A stretch of DNA of 64,000 nt, from positions 794,304 to 858,303 of the forward strand of contig BCIK01000010.1 in assembly GCA_039545295.1 (NCBI GenBank). Direction: 5' to 3'. The translations under genes were made by a program, and so were the position numbers. Below are positions 21,540 through 33,200 of the stretch, piece by piece (position 1 is the first letter of the stretch; each line of letters opens with the position of its first letter). The notes under the pieces are model-generated. The model saw nothing but the letters and a program-made list of their open reading frames with translations. It did no database searches and was not told the DNA's origin. This DNA comes from Udeniomyces pyricola. Lineage: Eukaryota > Basidiomycota > Tremellomycetes > Cystofilobasidiales > Mrakiaceae.

Positions 21540-22709
21540 TTAGCTGGACTGGCCAAGCGTGCTAAAGACTTTGGCGGCAAGCGCTCGAAGGATCTGAAGC
21601 AAAACCGAGTTAGTGTGATTCAGTAAATGCATCTGGACTTGATTGAGGCAACGCAGAGTAGATATGGCGCACGTACTTCGGCTTTCTTGTCGGCACTCAG
21701 AGTCAGGAAAACCTCGCCGACACCTGAAAAACAAAAGGACAAATTGTCGTCCGCCCGGTTGCGTTCAGTAGGATCCAAAATCGGATAACTTGAAAATGAC
21801 ACATCCGATGACAACAAGCACGCACTCTTTCCCTTAGCATCGCGAACCGCACCGAGGCGGTTGCCTCCGAAAGCACCAGCCATAGCTCCGGGCGTGTTGC
21901 CTACGATAAAGCCAATAGCGGCTCCACTAGCCCCACCAACTAGGGACCACATACGCCCCCCACCCCGACCGAGTTCAGGTTCGAGCAAGTCGGCAAAGAC
22001 CGAAGTAAACGTCTCGTCGGCATTGGCGTGGCCTGTTGAGTCCGATGCTTGAGGATCTGCAGTCGAGCTGCCACCGAAAAATGAAGAGAAGAACGAAGAG
22101 GCTGAGGGTTGAGGAGTAGGACCTTGTTTGGTCGAAGACGAGGACGTGAAAGGGTCATCATGATACGTGGGCGGAGGGGAGGACGATCGAGCGGAGGTGA
22201 ACGGGGTATGAAGGTCGTACTCCCGTCGCCGCACAGGGTCTGAGAGAGTGAAATAAGCCTAAGTCCAGAAGATTATGGAAGGATAGGTAAGCTGAATGGT
22301 ATGGCACGATTGACTTATCCTTGACGAGGTCATTAACCCACATCGGCTAGCTGCTGGAACTTGGCGGTGGCCCGCTTGCGTTCAGCTTCGGTGGCGGTCG
22401 GAGGAAGTCGATCCGGGTGAGACTTGAGTGATTCTTTGCTGTGGAAGGATCGATGAGATAGAGGTGTGAGACTGAGGACATAGCAAGCGTTCGCCTACGC
22501 CCTGAGGGGACGAGGAGGATGATTACTTGATTGCGAGAAGGGAGCACTGACCGGTATGCTGACTTGATTTGATCGAAGGACGCGTCGTGCGAGACGCTGA
22601 GGATGGCATCTGACGAATCCGAGACGTCAGAGAGATCGAGACGTGGACAAGAGAAGTACGGAAACACTGAGGGGAGGCTGGGCTTACAGTAGTTTGGAGT
22701 GGGCGACAT
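21540..22709 (-). CDS. J-domain (DnaJ/Hsp40) protein with hydrophobic glycine-rich segment
   Basis: Hsp70 co-chaperone candidate. The start at 22709 gives MSPTPNYY. The spliced J domain reads ILSVSHDASFDQIKSAYR, then KESLKSHPDRLPP (the essential HPD triad) and FQQLADAYFTLSDPVRRREYD. The middle part is Ser/Pro-rich, low complexity, with SSFFSSFFGGSS. A glycine/alanine-rich hydrophobic stretch follows (SLVGGASGAAIGFIVGNTPG, AGAFGGNRLGAVRDAKG), which may insert in or associate with a membrane. The C-terminus is VGEVFLTLSADKKAE ... ILRALAAKVFSTLGQSS, with the stop at 21540-21542. No zinc finger or type I/II substrate domain is present, so it is a class III (DnaJC-like) protein. It is widespread in fungi as an uncharacterised J protein. 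Confidence 0.85.
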
Positions 22710-23195
22710 CTGAGTGAGAAAACGTTTGGGATGTGTGGGTAGTAAGGGATAGCTGTGATGGGAGGGGCACGATAGCTATCAAGTATAACACTCAAGATGG
22801 ACCTGTATATTTCTTTGCATCATCAAGCTTCGAGGCCCGAGGCCTCAAGCGAGCCTGGTCAAGAGAGTCGGGATAACTCGATGACGTAGATGAGCATGCA
22901 CGATGATCGGATACCGATATGCCGGTGACCGAGTGACGTGCGTGCGACTTTGACTTGCGATCACCCACACATCGATCGCATGAATGCCAATTTTGGCCGG
23001 ATGTGACCACATTTGGTCCACTTGAAAACGCTAGGCCGCCGGTTTGTCCATATATATGCCAAATTGCCTATCAGGGCTGCTACCGGCTCAGGCTGCTGGC
23101 TGTATCACGACGGATCTGGATGGACTCCAGTAATCAGCTATTGACAGTCACCCACCGTCTTCTCCTATCTCGCTCCCCAACAACACTCAGTTCCT
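22710..23195. promoter_or_regulatory. Divergent promoter between the J-protein and small coiled-coil genes
   Basis: About 490 bases. It contains an imperfect palindrome CGAGGCCCGAGGCCTCAAG at about 22831-22849 that resembles the perfect palindrome upstream of the GH79 gene. The plus-strand leader before 23196 is CT-rich. Confidence 0.4.
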
Positions 23196-23534
23196 ATGTC
23201 CAGCGAAGAAACTCCGTTCAAGACACTCTCAGCGTACGTATATATCCTGACTCTGGCCCACCTTTGCCCTCACCCATTCGTATTCGGGTACTGAGAGACA
23301 AAGCTTGGTTCGCTGTCCCGTCACGTACGCGTCACGTACATGTCTTTCTCCAGTCAGGAGAACACTGAAATCGACAATGCCGAAAAAAACGCAGCCGCAT
23401 CATGGGATGCTTGGCACAAAGCCAAGCAAGCCGATAGCAAAGAATCACCTGAAGAAATTCAGCGGCTCAAGGAGGACGCTGAAGAAAAACAAGAGGCGCT
23501 GAAGCAACTTCAGCAGGCGGCCGTGCCGTGCTAA
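23196..23534 (+). CDS. Small (about 73 residues) predicted coiled-coil protein
   Basis: The first exon reads MSSEETPFKTLSA from 23196. The donor GTACGT follows, and the acceptor is just before 23354 (CTCCAG). The second exon gives QENTEIDNAEKNAAASWDAW, then HKAKQADSKESPEEIQRLKE and DAEEKQEALKQLQQAAVPC, with the stop at 23532-23534. The product is hydrophilic, Glu/Lys/Ala-rich and almost wholly helical. I do not recognise the family. The clean CT-rich leader, well-formed intron and lack of stops make it a credible gene, but short size leaves doubt. It lies tail to tail with TPD3. Confidence 0.5.
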
Positions 23535-23996
23535 GAAAGACCCTTACCAACGAGTCAATTTGTACGGCGCTCATGATGGGGCCTGCCCCCTCAATGGATG
23601 CGCTCTCTGGATATGGTATATATACAATACTCAGGGCGCCAGCGACCAAAGGCTATGCAAAGCACGCTCATGCGCATGCGCATGTATAAAACTTGCCGCA
23701 TGATGGTTCGATAGTGCCTGATCCATTATGCAGAACAAGATAGTGTTGTAGATTGTGTCCGTTGTCGTGACGGATGCCGCAGCTCAGAAGTCGAACGAGG
23801 AGAGAGCGAGGTTCATCATAAGGGGTCTTATAGCGAGACGGAAGCGAGATACACCAAACAGCACCAGAAACAAAAAAGAAACCCAGCGCTCGGATATTCA
23901 ATACAGAGGCAAGGGGTAAAGTAAAAAGTATGCCATGAAGGTAGGGCCTAGGCAAAGAACGGAACCGACGCAACAGATCGTCTTCTACGATGACTT
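23535..23996. other. Convergent 3' region of the coiled-coil gene and TPD3
   Basis: Short noncoding interval with a GCATGCGCATGCGCATG alternating motif near 23666-23685. No gene was recognised. Depending on the last splice of TPD3, part of it could be the TPD3 3' end. Confidence 0.4.
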
Positions 23997-26888
23997 TCAC
24001 GACACTGTGACCAAAAGTGTAACCAATGACGCGCGGAAAGTAAGCATCTCTGCGATAGCAATGAACAGCTGACAATAAATATTGAACCGGCCGGCAGAGT
24101 GGACAGCGACTCACGCGACATTGGTTCGACGCCGGTCGTCTTCTCCAACGCACGACCAGCAAAGTCTATAGCGATGTTGGCAGACAATTGTGGTCAGTTT
24201 TTGACCTATGAAATGAATTTTGGAGAAATACAAAAGATATGACTCACATCTCACGTCCGGGTCGGAATCTCCACAAAGCTTCTCCAGAGCCGGTACAATC
24301 TTCCTTCCTGCAAGCTCTTGCCCCTCTGCGTCGGCCGAAAGAGTGACAGCCAAAACCTCGAGTGCCTTGGCGACGTTGAATCGGATGTTTGGGATGGGGT
24401 CTGAAACGAGGCCAAGGGCGGCATCGAGCACAGAGTCTCGGATGATGGTCGTATCGAGGGAGGGGGTCATGGTCTGTGGACGAATGAACAACAAGGCAAA
24501 GAAGGCCGGTATCAGTACAAGATCCTATGTGCAGAGCGCAACGCATGTGAGAACGCACCGTGATAGCAAAGACGGTTGTCATCCTGTACAGGTAGTTGGG
24601 GTGTGTTCCCATGGCAAGGACTTGCGGAATGATAGTCTGGCTCGCCCACTGGACCCCGAAGACATCGGTCAGTTTTTTGAGATTGACGGTTGCAGCCTCC
24701 CGAATGGAAAAAACGTTATCGCCAAGCCACGACATGCAGAGTTTGCCGAGTTTGTCGTCGAAAAATTGGACGCCGAGTTGCGTGGCTAAGAGGGGGATAT
24801 TTTCAATGATAGCCTGACGGACCCGCCACTGCTTGTCTTCGGCAAGGTCGATAATTGCAGGCAGCAGGGACTGGGAAAGGAGGTCGATGCCAATGACTGA
24901 AATCAAAGGGAAATGGAAATTGATCCGAAAACGGGGATATGAGTCAATATTGGCGATTCGCAACAGCAGAAGACATCCTGGGTGCAACTCACCGTCGTTG
25001 ACCATCTCAAGCTTGCCAATCAATTGAAGCCTGACGTCAGACTGGTCGTCCTTGAGCAGCTGGAGAAACAATGGCAACAGGTGTTCGATGGTAGCCTCTC
25101 GACCAAGTAGAGGGGCAAGACCAGAGATCTGTCCGCCAAGTGCGGCCTTGACATGAGGAGAGCTGTCCGACGCAAGATCTCGAACACAGGGCAAGATCCG
25201 GGCAAGGATGACATCTCGATCAATGAGCTTGGCAAAGCCTGTGATCGAGCGAAAAATACAATTAAAAAAAACAATAGAAAATGATGATAATAAAAACAGA
25301 AAAGATAAGTTCGTAGAACCTCTGCGCTGATAGGCCGGACTTGACGAGCAAAAATGTACGTACCCGGGATCTGACCAGCACCAGCCGTTCGGACTTCAGC
25401 CTCGTTGTCCTTCAGAAGTGAGACGAACGCCTGAACCATCTCATCCCGAATGATGTCCTCTCCGACAGCGGAGGCGAGCTACGCGACACAAAAGGCGTTA
25501 TTGGTTAAGCTCATGATCGTAGCGGCTCTGGAACACATGGGCACAGAAGGCTGAATAGGAATAGCATGACTCACGGCAACAAACTCATTTCCGACCATGT
25601 ATCTGACCCTCCAACTCTTGTCGTTAAAGCTCTGCTTGAGCGTGGGCAAAAGGTATTCCTTGACTTCGTCCGGGTGGAGCTGCTCCGCGATAGCAGTGAG
25701 AGCGGTCACAGTGAGAAGCCGGACCGAGTCCTGGTCGTCCGAGGCAAGCTTTCGGTAGACTGGAATAACCTCGGAAAGGAGAAGGGCGTGGTAATTGGCA
25801 AAGTTCTTGGCGAAAGGCTACGACAATGTAGAAGAGTAGAGAGGAAGGAGCCGCGATAAGGCCGGCGCTGGTCAACATTTAGCTACCCGACAGCCTCATT
25901 GTGATGACGATCGTGGACATTACACGAATTGTTACGCACACCGAGAGCTTTAGCGGCAGCCCTTCGGACCATGGGTGTGTCGTCGCTGCAGAGGCCTGAG
26001 AACAACTTCCTCATCTCCTCCTTGACGGGTTCCGACGCCGTACCGTAGACGGGCGCAAAAAGAGAGCAGGCCGAGGTTCTCGAGGTGAACCAATCGCCGG
26101 TGGAAAGTCGTTTGAGAAGGGGAAGATAATGCTCGGTGAGTTGAACAGGCGAGAGCTGAACACCGATTTGAGTAAGTGACTCGGAGGCCTGAGACACTCA
26201 GCAAATGCAAAACTATTGTCAGCATACGGACGCCTACTAAGCGTTGAGCAAATGTTATCGCGAATACAGATAAATGTTAGGCCCACACACCTTTTCCCTG
26301 ACCAGGGTCTCCTCGACGGCAGCCAAGTTCTCTAGAGGCCCTAGAACGAGATGAGCGTACTCCTTGCCGCCAACGTACTCTCCAAAGGCACCGAGCTCTT
26401 CAGCAAGGGCAAGAAGGATCTCGTCCTCGTCGTCCAATTGGTCTTGGAGGAATGGAATAAGCTCCTCGCGTGTGCGCTGAGGGCCAAGAGCGAGAGCGAT
26501 GGTCGAGAGTCGACGGATAGAAGTGAGTCGAAGTGAGACGTCGTCGGACTTGAGCTCGTCTGGATTGAGGAATCAAGCAGGACATCAACAAGACAGAGAA
26601 GGATTCATCAACATCGCGCTTCTTCTAGACGTGATCGGACAGTGTCATTTCGCTTTCGTCCTTCAACACCCTGACGCCCTGCATACAGATGCTCGCAGTT
26701 GAGTGAGGAGCCGCGTGTTTGATCCTTTCGCCTGGTTCCCCTTACTTTCGCCCTGAACCGGTGTCCTCAATCTGCCGCCTCCGTCAAGTTGGACGCCAAC
26801 CGCGATACACATATCAAAGACAAGGATGCAAGTAGTGATCAGGCAAGCACGAACCTATGAGGACAGCGATCGGATAGATGTCGGTCAT
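23997..26888 (-). CDS. TPD3: Protein phosphatase 2A scaffold subunit A (PR65, HEAT repeats)
   Basis: Scaffold that holds the catalytic C and regulatory B subunits of PP2A. The first exon [11 protein letters not shown] (start 26888) splices to [20 protein letters not shown], matching the conserved N-terminus. Successive HEAT repeats follow: [168 protein letters not shown] and [19 protein letters not shown]. The 3' end is not certain. After EPMS a GTGAGT donor probably leads to a short last exon (stop 23997-23999), but reading through gives a stop at 23948. About ten introns were inferred. Confidence 0.93.
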
Positions 26889-28103
26889 GTGAGATAGGAG
26901 ATTGAGGAGAGCGGCGTAGTGGAGAGGGAAGGGGGTGAGGGGTGTCTAGCGATCGTTGAAGGCGTCGGCGAGAGCGGGTCAGGCAGACGGGGAGCAGGGG
27001 TGGTGAACGTGAGTCGAAACGTGTTTGCGTGAGCGAAGGGAGACAAACATGAGCCGTTGATGCGTAGGAATGAAGAGATGAATACGGTTGGATAAGTTAG
27101 CAAAGCGAAGAGAAACGAAGAGGTGATATGTGGATGAGATGCGGGTTTGGATGGATTCGTGCGAAGGAAAGCAGCAGCGGCAGACATCGTTTGACACAAC
27201 ACCCTTCAACATCAGCCCCGGCCTCGGTTCTTGGTCTCGATCGCTTACTTACCTTGCTTTATCCACCAGACCGGTCAGACACGTCGGCAAGTTGGGAGCA
27301 CCACAGTACGATGGAGAGGAAGGATTCAAGGTAGAAATCGAAATAGGAAGTCGACGCAGGCAGTGAGCGAGATCCAACGCAAAGCAGAGAGGCAACAAGT
27401 CGTCGGGTGTTGTCGATAGCTTGGCTGGCTCACGATGAGGCGCGTGTCTAGGTCTAGAGGGCAACAGGCGACGTGATGAGGGGATGTGGATTGATGGTGA
27501 GCGAGTGATGACGAGGTCCGAAGGGCGCAAGAGAAGGGGGGAAGGGGGGGGGAGGGCGGGGGAAAGGAGGACAAGTGCAGATGGTGGATGGTTGGTTGTA
27601 CGTTGTGACTGGTTGTGAGATCAAACACGCGCGCATGGGATGATATTACTCATATATATGTAATACCTCTGAGATGCGTGTACTGACATTGACTGTACTT
27701 ATTACAACGTTATCCCGTCGTACTATCTAGCCATCATGATGCGTTCATGTAATGGTCAATCTTCATGGTCAATATTAGGCATAGTAGTTGGATCAGATTC
27801 GACCACCATTATAACATACAGAACTTAGTTCAACCTCTTGGTCAATTCTGATCCTCTCTCTAGTACGTTGCTACAGTTTGAAAACTGGCAGCCGCAGAAG
27901 GCTGGTACGTAGTTGCCCAGTCGATAGAAACAAGTCTTGTGCGACTTCGTCTACACGCGCGCGTACGTAGGATGATCATCATGATACTTATATATCGTCG
28001 TTCACGGCCGCATATGTTGTTCACCATCTCATTCACCCTCGAGTTCGACAGCCGTTACCGACAGCCGTTACAACCGAGCCGATCAAACGTGACTGGTCTC
28101 AAG
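26889..28103. other. TPD3 upstream region and downstream region of the epimerase gene
   Basis: No gene is supported. The stretch 27530-27580 is an almost pure purine tract on the plus strand. AT-rich sequence lies around 27640-27800. Several short open frames near 27130-27620 overlap each other on both strands and have no domain similarity. Confidence 0.5.
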
Positions 28104-29645
28104 TCAAAGTACCGTCGACACCACCCGCCCAGTCCAGGTCCCACCGGCCCCAAGCTCGATAAATTCCTTGACGTAGCCTGGCTCTATGCAGAGGAACGTT
28201 TTCTGTTGCCACCAATCAAGAGCGCACCATCCATCGTAGAAACATCAGCACACATCTCTTTCAAGGTCACCAACCGTTCCCAATCTGCCGCGCGCGACGA
28301 AAAATGACACTCACGTAGCCGTCCTCTGGCATGTCTGCCATAGTTTTGGTTTTGGCCGCTGCCGGGTTCCAAACAGTGCAATCCTTATAGCCCTCGAACG
28401 AAACGTTGAGCCCTTCCTTGGAGTCCCCGCCGTATGCGAGCGTAAGCGTCCTCGATCCGAGATCCTCGTACACACGATCAGTCTCTACGCCATCCGTTAC
28501 GACCTGCTCGCGATCCTCTCGGTAGACCTGAGCCGATCGCATCTTGTCCACGTACTGAGCGCCCTTGAGATTTGAGACTTGACAATCTGTGTGAGAAGGA
28601 ACTCGGTAGTACGTGTGAAGCTAAAGTCAGATCCAAGTAATCATCCTCGTCAGCGACAGCACAAGTTGGAGGGATGCGAAATGAAGAAGAAGAAAAAAGA
28701 TGAGAGAAATGACCAAGTTTTGGAATTTGAGTGAGTCGACAGGGCTTGTGTTGTTCACAGTGAATTTGACATCAAGATCGAATTCATTCAGGGTGACCGT
28801 ATACGAAAGCTGGAAGGGATAAGGGAAGATCTTGGCGATCTCCTCGCTCGGCTCGAGCACTGCCAGAAGAATAATGAGGATATGAGCCGCAACGCTCGCA
28901 AAGTATGCGCTCGCAGCCGATCGAAACAACGCACCGAACTCGACCGAAGGGTTCGCGCCATCTCGCTCCTCGCCGACCTTCCAGTATGAGTTGCGAGCAA
29001 AGCCATGCTGAGCAAGCTTGGAGTGGTATGGGAATGCCTGGAGATAAGGCCACACAAATGGCCAAAATGTAAGCAATGACAACACCAATGAGGTCCCTGC
29101 TCAATCCGCAATCCCTCGACATCTTGGTACGTACCTTCGCGTCTGATGGGGCAGGTCCAAATGTAGGCCAGCAGAGAGGGACACCACCCCGGATCTTTCA
29201 AGGGGCATATCGAACTGGTCTCATCAGCATACGCAAGACTTCGTACCAGTCATACTAAGCAATCGATATCACTGACTGCCTTGGATCCATCGAGGACAGC
29301 CTTGTCCGAGAGAAAGAGTCGTTCCACAATCTTGTCTGGTGTGGAGGGTGTGGGAGCTTTCCACGACGTGATCGAGGCTCCAAAAAGACTACAGAAGCTT
29401 AATCGTGCTTAGCCAGAGTTGCCTGACGCATTATTCAGTTGACGAAAAGGGTGAACCTACTAAATCTCAGTGCTTGAGCCCTGCTCCGGTGAGGAATATG
29501 CAGAAGGACAGACGTGGGGGAGAGAGGCAAGTCTCAGTTACTACATATCACCTCCGAGAACCGGTCAAAGACCACTTAATTGAGAGAGGCGGCGCACATT
29601 GGCCCGCAAGAGGGTGACTTTGGTGTCGTCTTTGATGACAGTCAT
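28104..29645 (-). CDS. Glucose-6-phosphate 1-epimerase (hexose-6-phosphate mutarotase, YMR099C type)
   Basis: Interconverts alpha and beta anomers of hexose 6-phosphates in the cytosol; a D-hexose-6-phosphate member of the aldose 1-epimerase superfamily. The inferred first exon is MTVIKDDTKVTLLRAN from 29645. The following exons give QGSSTEIYLFGASITSWKAP, ERLFLSDKAVLDGSKA, IRGGVPLCWPTFGPAPSDAK and FPYHSKLAQHGFARNSYWKV, with the catalytic His in HGFAR. Next are PYPFQLSYTVTLNEFDLDV, DRVYEDLGSRTLTLAYGG and CTVWNPAAAKTKTMADM. The final exon KTFLCIEPGYVKEFIELGAG contains the catalytic Glu of the family's (C)xEPG motif and ends RVVSTVL with the stop at 28104-28106. The motif set is diagnostic and the length matches (about 300 residues). 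Confidence 0.92.
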
Positions 29646-30292
29646 CGTGATGACAGATATTGGGGCAAGAAGGAGTAAAAAGTGGGAGGAATTTAAGCCA
29701 ACAGTCGGTTGCACAGGGGCCGGAGATGGTAGTTGCTAGTTGTATATCGTGGCTGTCTGCCAAAGGCGCATCAGCTCTCAGCCAGCTGGACCACGCGCAC
29801 TGTATCGTCATCGGTCGGCCAGAATCACGCTCACGCAGCCACGCCGCATATTAATTCACGTGATATTGCTGGTGACAGATACCTACAAATATACATATAC
29901 ACATAGTACAACCAACTCATTCCAGGTCAGAGGTCTAGTGAGTCTCATATCTTATGCGTATAGAGGGAGTGTGAATTTAGAAAATTATGGCGGGTATCAT
30001 ACGGCTTAGAGAGGACGTGCTGGATCGGATCCGCGATCAGTTCGGGCATGCACTCATACTGAACACCCTCGTTAATCAATGAGTAGTCACAGCACGATGT
30101 GTTCATCACGGTCATTTCTTTGCATCATACATATATGCCGATGAATAGGTTCGGCTGGAATTTCGCAAAGAATAGAGAACCAAAGGTCTAGGTTCACCTT
30201 GAATGCATCAAAGGCGTATCATCAGAAGCCGCTGTCTCTTGCCTGCATACACCATTTCCCCATCATCGCATCGCACAGATAGACTTCTCGAT
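29646..30292. other. Intergenic region, no gene seen
   Basis: Between the epimerase start and the ankyrin-DIL stop, both on the minus strand. AT-rich around 29870-30000. No features were recognised. Confidence 0.5.
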
Positions 30293-33200
30293 CTAATCCA
30301 TCAATCCCAGCCCAAATCGGGCGATGGGCGAGCCTGGCTGGCTTTCGTCCCCTTTGGAGCGGAGTGACATCTTTTTGCGGAACCAGCTCGCACTTTTGCC
30401 GGCCGGTGAGCTGGGCGTCGAGTTGAGACACTCAGGGACCTCATTCCGTCCTTTTTGTTCAATGGAGTTGAGTAATTCTGCCTCGGGAGATGACACAGCG
30501 ATAGTTGATGTCGAGCTTGAAGATGCCATTTGGACAGGCTCCGGACGTGAGCGTTTGCCCGTCAGCGTTGCCGAGGATCCTTGTTTGGAATGTGAAGAGA
30601 TGGTCCGCTCGGAGTCGTCTCGGTCGTGAAAAGATCGAGCTGAAACGGTCGTTTGATTGTGGGAGAGTTGGGGGACAGAGGAAGGTGCAAAAGTTCCAAA
30701 CTCATCATAAGAGGAGGCAGGAGATCGAGAGTATGTATCAACTGGGGCGTTGAGCGATTCGTTCGTGGAGTTTGGCATGGCGTTGGGCCAAGAGTGCGAG
30801 GGATCGAGTGAGGCGTGAAGAGACTTGGCAGGTGGAGCAACTGAGGTGATTGACATTGTATGGCATGAAGTTGGCGAGGGAGAAAGGCCTCGACCTGGCG
30901 AAAGCGACGACGCCTGCAAGTGGCTCGACCGGGTGACCTCGAGCGCGCTGATGAGCCGTTGAGCGAGAGGTCGATCTCTGCGAAGACTAACTTGCTCCTC
31001 GCCTGCAAGCCAGTCCAAAAAATCGTCCGGAAGCCTCTGAATAGAGGCGTTCGGCCGTCTGGAGTAGAGCAGCGGCCGCATGCTCGAGAAAGAGCTCCTC
31101 GAGCTCAACCGTGGCGAGGCTTGGGCGATGGAAGGAGAACCCGTGGCAGGATCCGCGCCGGAGGAGAAAGATGTCGACAAGAGCGAAAAGGCTGAGTTTG
31201 GTCGAGGAGCTGCGACGAGGAGGTCGTTGTCGGTTGGAAGTGAGAATGGCAACATGAACCTTGAGTCAAGAAGCTCGCCCAAACATTCTGGCGCACTGGG
31301 CGGGTTGTATGATCCAAGAGGAACTGAGGAATCAAAGAGGGCGTCAATGGGTGTCGGGGGATCGAGTGAGGCTGGATTGTAAATTTTGTCCTCGAGTGGG
31401 GACACCTGCTGTAAAGACGATGGCAAGGCCGTTCCATCGAGCCGAAGGCGTTCGAGGCGGAGTCGCTCCTTGTCTGAAAGCTCTCTCTGAAGCGTCTCGG
31501 CGCCGATGCGGACGCGGCGTTTTTCCCAGTCCTTCTGAAGCTGAGCAAGATACTGGGAGCATTCATCGGACATTTTGCCCTCGTTGACTTCAAATCGGTA
31601 ATCGGTGATAGCACGGCGCATCTGAAGTGGGTTAAGCGACTTGAGTGACTGGACCATGACGATGAGGTTGTCGAACTCGCGTAAACTTGAGCACGTTTGC
31701 AGCCATTGTAGAAGCTGATTGACGGGCTCGAGGTGCTTGGTCGCCGTCTTGACAGGCAGTCCACTATCTCGGATCCAGTCTTCGAGGTTTGTCATGTTCA
31801 TCCGGATCTGGATCGCCTTTGAACGGCAGAGGTACTTCTTGCGGGTGAGGATACGATTGAACGCCTCGCAACCGACCCAGTAGTATACTTGTGAGAAGGC
31901 TTGGCAAGTGATGGCAGGGTTGACTTCGTAGAGCTGGAGTATGACCAGAATTGAGGTGAGAAAAGAAGTGATGGTCCGGGGAGTGATTTCAGAGGGAAAG
32001 GCACCTTGGGACGACGCCGGTTTGTCCTGAACAGGGGCTCCAGCCACAGCTGGTTTTGAGAGTGGTATTGAGCCTTGAGTTGAGCTCCTTGGTGTTGAGG
32101 CTCGAGAGTCGGCAATCGAGAGTGGCCGACCTCCGGCGTGAGCTGCTGAGCCGTAACTAGCATCGATACTGCTTCGCTGTGCCTTCTTTGACCCGCCAGG
32201 CCCAAACACCTCCATGGTCTCCGATTGACCCACAGTTCCGGCCGTAGCATGAGCAAAGACATCGCGAGCCTTTGGTACTATCCTGCCAGCGGCCTTTTTG
32301 GCCGCGGTGCCTCCCCGGCCGGTGAGAGATTTGAGAAAATTCCACTCGCCCTCGAAAGTGACGTCTCCAAACTCCTCGGACATGGACTCATAGTCCAGAA
32401 GTGCTGCGTCAAGGACGATGTCGATCCTACGCTCAACAACCCGGATAACAAACACGTGAATAGCTCCAATGAGCTCCTGAAGTGATGTGAAGGAGGGGAT
32501 CACCGGGGCTTCGTCAGCTACTGGCACATCGCAAAGATGCGGTGCTCGACAAGGAGGTGAACAACTCGCCTCAAGCATGGTCAGCAAGCCCATTTCGAAG
32601 CACGCGTCTTCGAGACCGCCATCTGTTTGAAGAAGGTGCAGCAGAAGAGTAGCATTGTAATTCCAGAAGGCAAGATGAGCGAGGTCTTCTACATTGTCCT
32701 GCAAAACGAGCATGGGCATCACGCTGGAGGTCAGTTTTCGTCATTCGCGATACATAAACAAGCAGTCATGCTATCTCCGTCAATTAGGCATGTCACCACG
32801 TACATAGACTGAAGCTTCGATCCGATCTACGACGCCAATGATGAGCTCTTCAAGCCAGTCCTCGTCGCACCAATAGAGTGCAAACCGCGAAAAGAGATGT
32901 AACGTGTTGGCCGGTGCAGAGCGCCAAGATCGAGGATGAGCATTGGTCGGGTACGAAGAGATGAGGGTGTCGAGCAGGCTGGGAAGGTTGGGCAGTGAGA
33001 ACACGAGGAAGGTGTGATATGGCGGTGGAGCCTGTACGAACGCCGAAGACACGCCGACATGGTGTAAATCAGCGCAAGAATCGAGAAGGAAGGCAAATGT
33101 CGTTCGAAAGAATTCCTGTAACAATTCCTTGTATTTGGCGTTTCGTGAGACAGGAGTGGCCCAAACGAATTCGACTCACGTTTGTGTCTTCATCAGTATC

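Noticed and set aside
24220..24817. Plus-strand frames of up to 189 codons opposite TPD3
   Set aside because: Antisense shadows of strongly conserved HEAT-repeat exons.
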